From Dactylorhiza incarnata (lineage: Eukaryota > Streptophyta > Magnoliopsida > Asparagales > Orchidaceae), in NCBI GenBank assembly GCA_033032865.1, contig JAWHQI010000004.1, positions 25,278,001 through 25,342,000 on the forward strand: a stretch of 64,000 bases of DNA, read 5' to 3'. The position numbers and the translations under genes were made by a program. This document shows positions 55,681-64,000 of the stretch, one piece after another; position 1 is the first letter of the stretch; each line of letters begins with the position of its first letter. The notes beneath the pieces are model-generated. The model saw only the letters and a program-made list of their open reading frames with translations, made no database searches and was not told where the DNA came from.

Positions 55681-56776
55681 TGTTGGATCGGTCGGCGCCC
55701 TTAGAGGGGGGGTGAATAAGGGTTTTCAAAAACTTTAGTTTATATTTAGAAAAACTTTGGAATATTGCAAGATTAATAAAGAGACATCAAGTAAAACAAT
55801 AATAAAGAGATATGCTTTATCAAATAATGTTTTACAAAACTTGATTTCTATGACGCTAGAAATCGGAGGCGACTAATAAAAATTCTTTTTCGTTTTCTAT
55901 ACCGACTCGTATCCCCACGAACCGGTTGGCTTTAGCCGATCTCTCCCCAGATATGGCCTCAAGCCGCTCTAGCCGATCTATCCCCAGAAAGGCCTCGAGC
56001 ACCCCCTAGACCTAACCTAGATCTAGTCGCCAACACGAGGCGAATTTCAGCCCTAAGTCCTACCCCAGACCTAGTCGCCAACACGAGGCGATTTCACTAC
56101 CGTTTACAGAAAGAATATGAAATGAAAAGACAATAACATAAAAACTCCCTCTATGTGGATCTCTTGGAGAAGTGGACGAAGGCCCGCAGAGTATGATCGT
56201 AGTCGATGCGGCCTTTCATCACGATGATGACGCGTGTTGAAATCTTCTCCACGGATCTCCTTAAGGCTTTATGGAATTGTGGGAGTATCGCTCTGAATCT
56301 TCCTCTCTCTGCTGTGGCACGAAGTTTTGGAGTTTGGGATTGGAGGAGGATGAAGAATTTAGAGCCAAAGCATCCAATTTATAGCCTTCACGCTACGGCC
56401 GGCGCTAGCGCTACCACCGGCGCTAGCCCGGATTAGGAATGATCTTGCGCGGCTGAATCTCCCATCCGTGGCAACAATTTGCTCTATGCCTCTTGTGCGC
56501 CATGCTACCGCCAGCGCTAGTAGCTACCGCCGGGCGCTAGCTCCTTCTAAAAATGCCACCGGAATCGAGCTAATCAATGCTAGCGCCGGACGCTATCGCT
56601 ACCGCCGGCGCTAGTGAGCTTGTTTGAAGTTTGGCCTCAAATTTGGGGGCAGACATCATGAGTACTCCTTGAGTCATGTGGACTATGTTAACCTGCACAC
56701 TTGAACACACAATATCAAATACACATAGGATTTGTTATTCTCAAACCTAGGAGATGCGGAAGACCGTGTTCCAACA
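55681..56776 (-). repeat. 5' LTR of TR-GAG2
   Basis: Same length as the 3' LTR, few differences. Minus-strand TATA 56383-56376; U3 motif array 56391-56620. Flanked on the right by the CATCC duplication. Confidence 0.9.
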
Positions 56777-56781
56777 CATCC

Positions 56782-59625
56782 CATCGATCGACGGGACCTC
56801 CCATCGATCGACGGGACCTCCCGTCGATCTTTGGTGTTAGCTGGGAAGTGTTTTTTGTGTGTGTGCTTGACTAAAAATCGATGGGACATCCCGTCGATCG
56901 ACGTGACCTCCCGTCGATCAGCAGCCGTCGATTGGCGGGACCATCCCGTCGATATTTGGTCTTAGCTGGGTTTTGTGTCATTCTAATTCTGTAAGTTAGA
57001 ATCGATGGGTCTTCCCATCGATCGACGAGACCACCCGCCGATCGACGGGACAGCCCATCGATTTTGCCTCTTCCCTTGTTGGAGCTTTTTTTCTGGTTTT
57101 ATTTCTCTTCCCCTTTAATGCTTGTTTCTTCCACTTTTATGCAAGTGCAGTTTTGTCTGTGGTCTTCCTTGTGGTTCTGATAAATTCTTTCAGAAAAGTC
57201 ATTTTCTGTATATTCCTAGAAATCAAGCTTCTTCTTGTGTATTTTGACTCTTGTGTATACCATAGACTTTTTCCAAAATTCTCTCTTTGTATTTCCAGAA
57301 TTATTAGCCTTTTTGTCCTGAATTTATTAGAAATTCTGTCCTGAATTTATTATTCTTTCTGTCCAGAATTTCTGTCCAGAATTCCCTAGTTTTCTGTGTG
57401 ATTTGCCTTTGAATTCTGAGTATTTAAACCCTTCCAGATTCAGTCTTCTATGTAATTTTGTGTCAACTTTCTCAGTGAGGGGTAATGCTTCTTCCTCACT
57501 GGCTTTAGTAATCTGGCTGAATGTAAAGGATCTCTTAGTGGTTGTGTGATGCAAATTGTAGTCCTTCTCCTTAAAGACCCTTTTTCCTGGAATCTAGTTA
57601 TGCTAGGTTCTCTTGTTAGTTGTGTAGTCCTCTTTGGCTTATTTTACTATGTGATTGAAAGTCCTTCCTTTTAGTCCTCTCCTTCTTCCTTATATGCCTA
57701 AACTGTTGAGTTTAGGTTAGTGGCTGTTGTTTTTCCCTTGTGGATCTTGTTTGGCTTTCTTGATCTCCTACTGTCTTTCCCTTGAATTTAGATAGTTTCT
57801 ATGTTTGCATGCTTAGTTGTGTTGTAGGTAGTCTGTTAAGACTTCCCTAGGTTTAGAAAATTTTGCACTTCCTAAGAGTGTGTAATTATTTCTTCTTCTT
57901 TTATTAAGCTTGAAGTCGTTTACTTTTCTTAAGTCTTTTCTGACGATTTCATCGTATCTCCTGAATTGTTTCATAACTAATATAAGTCCTTTCTTCCATG
58001 TATTCTTGGGTATCTCAAATTATGATGTTGAGCGCGACGAGTTCATTTTTTGAGACTTTAGATGAAGTTATGTTTTGATTCGTTGAGATATCTTGTAATG
58101 TTAAGTGATCATTTATGGTGTTATTTCATGGCTTTCATCGTGTTGTTACGAGAAGTTCGTTAGGAGTCAAGTTTGGACTCACCGAGTGTTTTCTAATGAA
58201 CCGTTGAGTATTATTCTGGTGTTTGGTCTTCGTGTTAAGCTTATCATTGTCGTGTTCCGACACCAAGCCTTGTATGGTGTCGGCTTGCTGAATCTTCAAC
58301 CTGCTGATAAGTTGAATGTTAATCTAATGATTAATTGATGAATCATGTGCTTGTTGTTTCTCTCGTCATGAGTTGTGGTTAAAACATATGAAATCCTGTT
58401 TTCCTGCCAGGCACTCTTTTGTTTGGCCTGTTGGTTATGAAGAGCCTTGTTTTCTCTGTTGATTATGAGAGCCAGGTATGCTCTATTGGAGTCTGTTGGT
58501 TGTGTGAGTTAAGAGTCATCGCCACAGTGCCTTTGTTGGGTTGTAGGTTTGTGTGGATCGAAGCCACTACCGAAGCACTCCAATTTGTTTGTTGGGCTGT
58601 GAGCATTTTTTGGAATGAACCACCGTCACAGTGCCATTTATTTGTGGATCATACACACGGGGCTCGTATTGCCCAGCATTAAATGGTGCCCATTTATCGA
58701 GCCAATCAGTCGCAAGTTCTTGTACACATATATGCTTATATATATGTGTATTATTATATTATATATGGCCATTACTTTTGGTGCAGGCATTTCTCTTACC
58801 CAGTGCACTCATTTGAGCTGGCTCAGGTTGTTTCAAGCTAATCTTTGCATAACTGTTAAAAGGTCATTTCCTGCAAATCTAATATTTTTGCATTGTTGCT
58901 AACCCTTGATTATTGAAAAACCTTGGTTTTATTCTTGTTGCCACTTGCACCATCTTGCTGAGGCATTCATTTCTTTTGAATGTCTCAGGCTCAGAGCTGT
59001 AGCAGTTTGGGTGGTAGAGTTGGTTTCTTCGGAGCTGCGGTTACATGCAGTTGTCCGCTTCCCCTCACTGTTGTGAGGTAGTTGTTCTTTGCTTTAGTTG
59101 TAGCTTTGGTTTTCTCATATTAGATTACTTGCTAGCTTTTCTGCTGTTATATTCTGGTTAGTTTACATACTTGCTCTTTGGGAAGTTTTATGTTAGGATG
59201 CATGAGTTATTTTATGTATAGCAAATGGCATTCTTATATAGCATGATTTTAATTAAATGTCACTTATTTTGGAGATCATAGAAATCCTTTCTTTACTTAT
59301 ACTAAATTTAGGGATGTGCATATCATTGTTGGACTGTTGATCTTCATGCTCATGTAGGATATTAGGAACCTATTTTTTCCGCTGCGTACGTATAGTTTTC
59401 TACTTGTGGACTAGTTGATCCACTAGACCGAGGGGCACGGTCCTAAGCTAAAAAATGTAAATTCTCTATTTAACTCAATCATATTCATGTCTTTTATAAT
59501 TATTTGCAAGGAGTGTTTGCCTGAGCGTCTGTAGTTGTCCCCTGCTGGATGTGGCATCATACCGCATATTTTCCCCTTGCTCTGATATTATTTATTAAAC
59601 TCATGGGAAAATGCGGGCTGTGACA
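56782..59625 (+). repeat. Right family G LTR, continuation after TR-GAG2
   Basis: Resumes the dyad array (56782-57068) and follows 34560-37351 colinearly to GGGCTGTGACA. With 47884-49096 it gives about 4.06 kb, the same as the other G LTR. ORF-like stretches (57153-57344, 58105-58338, 58419-58682) have no family signature. Confidence 0.85.
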
Positions 59626-59998
59626 TTGGTGGAAACTCGCATTGCCGAGCAACAGCCTTCGGAGGCGGGCCCCTCTAGGGGGAAGAAGATCAGGATTCAG
59701 GGAGATGGCATGCCGCTGATTCGCCGAGAGATCGTGCGAGCAACTGGGATGGGCGTCCTGAGCAGGTTGTGAGCGAAAGTCCATCTGGTGCCGGAGGAGA
59801 CTAAATTGACTGTGATGGACGTCATCCCGGCGTTGCTCATCGAGGAGTCTACCTCTCCCCTGTGAGTTCCCTCTTCGAGGTCTAGTGATGTTGAGGATGA
59901 AGACGATGAAGATTAGAATGAAGAGGAGGATGTCGACATTGACGGCAAGAATGAAGATGATGATGGCGAGGATGAAGGAGGCGAGGATGATGCCTAGT
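59626..59998 (+). pseudogene. C-terminal remnant of an acidic-tailed ORF beside the Tat element
   Basis: One plus-strand frame from the G LTR edge reads VETRIAEQQPSEAGPSRGK, KVHLVPEETKLTVMDVIPA and an acidic Asp/Glu tail ending EGGEDDA TAG (59996-59998). Two TGA and one TAG interrupt it. A plausible A+T-rich 3' end follows. It runs opposite to the neighbouring Tat pol, so it may be that element's antisense extra ORF. The N-terminal part would lie beyond the left edge of the G array, outside the window. Family not identified. Confidence 0.35.
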
Positions 59999-61143
59999 CT
60001 CCATGGCACTTTTTTGATTGCTCTGGGATATATAAATCTTTTAAGTATGTAATATGTTAGAAAATACAAATGAAAGAAAGAAGATTTTTTCTTGCTTGTT
60101 CTTCGTATACTCGCATATTTTCCTGTAAATTGATTAGGCTCTTAGGTTTCAACGCGTTGAGTTCTCGCTAGACTCATAGGATCGAAGCGAGATTGAGTGA
60201 TCGATGTCACGATTAATGCGGCCTGGGGAGGTACTTGAGGTGTCAGATAATCATACCTTACTCATATGTGATATACTTACACTTGCATGCTCACACTGTA
60301 GATGCTCTCCTATAGGCATTCTCGCCTACTTCTGAGTTTTTGATGATGCTTGAGCTGTGAAGGACACTCAAGGGGTCCCATAGGATGCACACTCTCAAGG
60401 CTTCTACTTTTTACTGATAAGAGTTTTTAAGATGTCGCAATAATAGTAATAGGAATAAGAGTAATAAGTTGGGAAAGACAGTCCGGGAGGTCCAAGGGGA
60501 CACACCATCCCGAGGCCTCCATCCCACTTGAATGCTGGATGTTGATGAGTAGGGAATGGCATTCGGGGAGGCACAACGGGACACCATCATGAGGCCTCCA
60601 TCCTACTGCATTGTTGGATGTTGATGAAGATCTTTTCCTTATACTCAACAATCAAACGGAATAATCAAACCAACTCATATGATCGGAATAAATGCAGAGA
60701 TTATGCTTTATTGCTATCTTTCAACCCTTTAAGGGTAAACGATGCCATTATTCAAGGGTCTCTTGGTCGGTCAAATCGGTCATCTCTTCATCGAGTTGGG
60801 GGGTTGGTGTCCGAACTCTCCTCTGATAACTTCTCCAGTCGGAGGAGAAGTGAAATCGGGGGGTAAATTGGCCAACATGCAAGGGGGAGCTGAGCTCGAC
60901 CATCAATGCAGAGGCTTGGTCTTAAGAGAACTCCCTCCAGAGGCACTGTCCCACCACCCGACTTGAATTTTTATGAGAGTCGAGTCGGAGGCCTGTTCCC
61001 CAAATCGGTCGTGGAGGTTGATTCTACCTACTTCGAAAAGAACTTGCTAGAAGAGAAAAAGAACTCTCGCCGCCCATGTTTCAGGGGGCGAGGAATTTAC
61101 TGAAGCGAAATAACTTTACAGAAGGGGGACATACATATTCTCG
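59999..61143 (-). other. Non-coding 3' region of the Tat-like element
   Basis: No convincing gene. It contains a tandem duplication (60475-60630) and GC-richer stretches with CGGTCGG/GAGTCGGAGG words (60770-61010). Part of it is probably the 3' LTR, but only one copy is in the window, so I cannot set its ends. Confidence 0.35.
60475..60630 (+). repeat. Imperfect tandem duplication, ~78-bp unit
   Basis: Two units sharing GGGAGG(T/C)(C/A)CAA-GGGACA-CACCATC-GAGGCCTCCATCC and TTG-ATG(T/C)TGGATGTTGATGA. Confidence 0.7.
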
Positions 61144-62256
61144 TTAGGGGTAGAACCTTTTCAGTTCATCGCCGCTCCAGGTGCTCCCAAGTAGCTCCCC
61201 TTCATGGTTCTACAGACGATATCCACCGGTCATTAATGATTCGTGGATGATGAAGGGTACTTCCCAACTTGGATTAAGCTTCCCAATGGCGGCTGATCTT
61301 CCTGCCGTGTCCACCTTCTTTAAGACGAATTCACATGCTTGGAAGTACTTGAGGAGGACGTGCTTATCATAGTATTTTGCCATTCGTCTCTTGATCTCTT
61401 CCTGCCGAGCTGAGGCTAGGTCTCAGAGCTCTTAGATGTAGTCGAGAGATAGCCTCTGAGCCTCTTCATTCTTCAGCTGCCATTCTTCATCTCCCTCCCC
61501 AGCGACAACTACTCTAGAACTTCTGACTTCGAATTCCATAGGGATGAGAGCTCCGGACCCATGAGAGAGATTGAAAGGAGTTTCTCCCATTGTCAAATTA
61601 GGAGTGGTTCTCAGAGCCCACAAGACCGAAGGGAACTATTCTGCCCAATTCCCTCATTGGTTCTCTACCTACTTCATCAGGAGGTTGATTATCAGTTTGT
61701 TGGCAGCCTCCACTTGCATGTTTCTCCGAGGATGTTGCATTGAGTCAAATCAAAGATCTGTCCCTAGCTGCTTGCAGAAATCTTCCAACTCCAAGCTGGT
61801 AAATTGGGGACCGTTGTCGGTTGATAATGGTGAGAGGGATCCCAAACCTGCAAGCTATTTTTCCCCAGATGATTTTCTTCATGACTTGAGGGATGGTCTT
61901 GGCCAGAGCTTTGGCCTCGATCCACTTGGAGAAATAGTCGATCATGATGAGAACAAACATCCTCTGGCCGCTAGCTTGGGGGATGGGACGTATCAGATCC
62001 ATTGCCCAGATTGTGAACGCCATGGGGCTATAATAGAACGAAGCTGACAGGTTGGCTGTAGCTGGAGAGGAACGAATAGCTGACACTTCTGACACTTCTT
62101 GGAGAAGGCTTCGGCATCCTTCCGGATGGTCAGCCAAAAGTAATCGTGCCTCAGGATTCTTTGCTCTATGCGAGTCCCTAAATGACTACCGCACTGTCCC
62201 GAGTGGATCTCCTCCAAAAATTGAGGTACTTCAGCTTTTGAAACACATCTGGCCAA
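61144..62256 (-). pseudogene. Tat-like Ty3/gypsy integrase
   Basis: 62256-61993 carries the HHCC zinc domain (EEIHSGQCGSHLG, CQKCQLF). 62030-61745 holds the core (AMDLIRPIPQA with the first Asp, IDYFSKWIEAKAL, RFGIPLTI). After a one-base frameshift near 61815 the canonical T-D-N-G-P-Q-F motif continues in another frame. Next come WALRTTPNLTMGETPFNLSHG (61620) and a C-terminal part RMAKYYDKHVLLKYF, GKLNPSW, DELKRFYP with the stop TAA at 61146-61144. The WA.RTTP..TGETPF..G form and the extra RNase H upstream place it in the Tat lineage. Several frame breaks. Confidence 0.82.
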
Positions 62257-62599
62257 GGGGCCCGAGATGGTCTTGCGATATACAACTCTCCACCGTGCAA
62301 AAGATAGTATGCCGCCTTGTACCGATATTTCCTCTGATTTCTTTCATCTACCGGGAGTTGACCTGTAGACAGGAATGCCACGAATAGATCAATCTAGGAA
62401 GGGTGTCGATCGCTCTCCATCATCTCCCCTTCTTCGATGGATGGTCAGAACAACTCGGTGATATTTCCTCTGGCTCTCAGACCGTACTTGGCCAAATGGT
62501 CCACCACCGAGTTCTCCTCTCTCAGCACGTGCTCGACGAAGAAGGATCAGAAGCCTCAAATCAACCCTTTCACCTTAACAAGGTACTTTTGTAGGATGG

Positions 62600-62992
62600 C
62601 GTCTTGCACTTCAAACTCTCCTCGAATCTGCGATGTGACCACCATAGAATCTGTGAAAGCTCTAATATCCAGGATGCCTAGCTCCTTAGCAAGCGCAAGC
62701 CTGCCACAATTGCCTCATATTCCGCTTGATTGTTCATGATGGGGAAGAGGATCTCGACTGCTTGCTCCATCCTAGTCCCCTGTGGGCTGATAAGCATGAT
62801 GCCTACTCCCACAGAACTTTTGCATGAAGATCCGTCCATGAACATCTTCCAGGAAATAAGATTAAAAGGTGCCTCACTTGGGTCTGCTTCTCCCAAAAAG
62901 TCAGGTAAGAAGTCTGCCACTGCCTGTGCTTTGATCGCCACCGGCGGCGAGAAGGAAATGTCAAAGTCACTGAGTTCTACCATCCATTTCAC
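62600..62992 (-). pseudogene. Tat-like second (archaeal-type) RNase H
   Basis: Follows the end of the first RNase H (KWMVELSDFDISFSP, AIKAQAVADFLPDF). Then WKMFMDGSSCKSSVGVGIML (catalytic Asp), SPQGTRMEQAVEILF and NNQAEYEAIVAGLRLL (catalytic Glu), the pattern of the additional RNase H found only in the Tat clade. Downstream of ~62680 the frame is broken. Confidence 0.82.
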
Positions 62993-64000
62993 TAGCCTTA
63001 CTGAATGCTACACTCCTTCCAGGACACTTCAGAGGGGATGATCGGTGATGACCCAGATGGAGTGAGCCTGAAAATAAGGTTGGAGCATCCGCGTCGACAC
63101 CACCAAGGTGAAGGCAAGCTTCTCTAGGATGGGATACAACAACTCAGCCTTCTTTATCACCCGACTAACATAATAGATTGGTATCTACTTTCTTCCTTCT
63201 TCTCTAACGAGCATCGAGCTTACTGCTTCCGACCCTACTCACAGGTAAAGGAGTAGGTATGCACCTTCTTTCGGGCTTTGGAGGAGAGGTGTCTAGGTTA
63301 GCTGCTACTTTAACCTCTCGAATGCCTTCTCACACTCTTTCGACCACTCGAAATCGACGTTCTTTCAGAGCATCTTGAAAAATGGAGAGCACTTTTCCCC
63401 TGACATTGAAAGGAAGAGGCTAAGACCAGCCAGCCTTCTGGTCAACCTCTGGACTTATTGGGTATTCTTCGGGGAGGTCATCTCCAGGATAGCCAAAACC
63501 TTGTCAGGCTTAGGCTCTACTCCCTCCGGGGTGAAGAGATGCCCCAAGAACTTCCCTCTGCCTTCCCCGACACAAACTTTGTAAGCCTCATCTTGAACTT
63601 TCTAAGCATCGCGAAGGTCTCCTCCAGATCGACAACATGCTCTTGGATGCTCTTGCTCTTGATCAAGAGGTCGTCCACATACACTTCCAAATTCCTCCCC
63701 TTTTGCTCTTGGAAAACATGATCCATCATCCGTTGATAGCTAGCCCCCGCGTTCTTCAACCCGAAAGGAATCATCTTGGAGTTGTAGTTTCCATCACTAG
63801 TGATGAAGGAGACATCGCGACAATCGGGGGGATGCATCTGGATCTGGTGGTATCCTGAAAACGCATCAAGAAAGCTCATCAAAGAAAAACTGATGGCTCT
63901 ATCAACCAGTGCGCCGATTCGAGGCAGGGGATAACAATCCTTCTTGTTGAAACCGATTTCTCAGTCTCTTGTGGAGCTGGGTTCCACAATGAGTTGAGGG
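62993..64000 (-). pseudogene. Tat-like reverse transcriptase and first RNase H, cut by window edge
   Basis: 63882-63517 encodes the RT palm: SFLDAFSGYHQIQMHP (catalytic Asp), FGLKNAGASYQRMMD, EVYVDDLLIKSKS (catalytic pair). Degraded connection and first RNase H follow (frames through 63340-63000: LEKLAFTLVVSTRML, ITDHPLRSVL). The upstream part lies right of the window. One frame shift near 63515. Confidence 0.85.

Larger units (their letters stand above)
49097..56776 (-). mobile_element. TR-GAG2: non-autonomous Sirevirus-like element with an intact gag ORF
   Basis: Two LTRs of 1096 bp each (49097-50192, 55681-56776) and an exact target duplication CATCC (49092-49096, 56777-56781). Inserted inside the dyad array of the right G LTR. 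It has a 501-codon open gag and no pol; the extra antisense ORF seen in TR-GAG1 is gone, although its motif cluster remains (52982-53020). The youngest-looking member of its family here. Confidence 0.9.

Noticed and set aside
59557..60069. 170-codon minus-strand ORF with hydrophobic N-terminus, possible membrane protein
   Set aside because: The hydrophobic stretch is the complement of the GAT/GAA-rich acidic tail of the plus-strand remnant.
62052..62387. Plus-strand ORFs opposite the Tat integrase and RNase H
   Set aside because: Shadows of the minus-strand pol; no recognisable domain.

Overview
The window is plant nuclear DNA made almost entirely of nested LTR retrotransposons. I found no host gene, rRNA, tRNA or CRISPR array. 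Evidence for a flowering plant: Ty1/copia Gag-Pol with initiator-Met-tRNA primer sites, Sirevirus-like purine tracts (AAAGGGGGAGA), an Athila-type primer site, and Tat-lineage Ty3/gypsy pol with a second RNase H. The species cannot be named from this sequence.

Layers, oldest first. (0) A Tat-like Ty3/gypsy element on the minus strand (pol 61144 to the right edge), with an antisense acidic ORF remnant at 59626-59998. (1) A gypsy-derived family 'G' with ~4.06-kb LTRs, in a tandem form: partial internal region (3809-4946), LTR (4947-5433 + 33777-37351), internal region (37352-38507 + 46837-47883), LTR (47884-49096 + 56782-59625). (2) Inside G: 'S', a Sirevirus-like copia element (5434-33776, minus); 'TR-GAG1' (38508-46831, plus) and 'TR-GAG2' (49097-56776, minus), which have gag but no pol; and a partial LTR of family B (3170-3808). 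(3) Inside S: 'T' (10431-17980, plus; gag plus an extra spliced ORF, no pol), 'U' (18803-24643, plus; non-autonomous Athila-type) and 'B' (26335-32875, minus; copia with a nearly complete gag-pol). Element 'A' (1-3169, plus; 3' end only) lies in the partial B LTR. Exact 5-bp target duplications are visible for B, U and TR-GAG2, and one-mismatch ones for T and TR-GAG1, so the nesting order is read directly from the sequence.

How the parts work together. S carries the only Sirevirus-like pol here. TR-GAG1/2 share its U5 sequence, primer site and U3 motif type and were probably mobilised by an S-like relative. S itself is dead: the protease Asp is changed to Glu, an integrase Asp to Asn, and the frame is broken.

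Most interesting observation. At least six families each carry their own array of GC-rich dyad motifs just upstream of the LTR TATA box. In A, T and TR-GAG1 the same family-specific motif recurs inside the element; in A and T a TATA box follows it, and in T and TR-GAG1 it lies upstream of an extra ORF. In A the internal copy is a near-duplicate of the LTR core promoter in opposite orientation. The extra ORFs of T (sense, spliced, open) and TR-GAG1 (antisense, decayed) appear homologous. This suggests a self-recognising regulatory module: an element-encoded factor plus cognate motif arrays. There are also structured non-coding blocks in the 3' internal regions, one of them shared between the gypsy-type U and the copia-type TR-GAG2.
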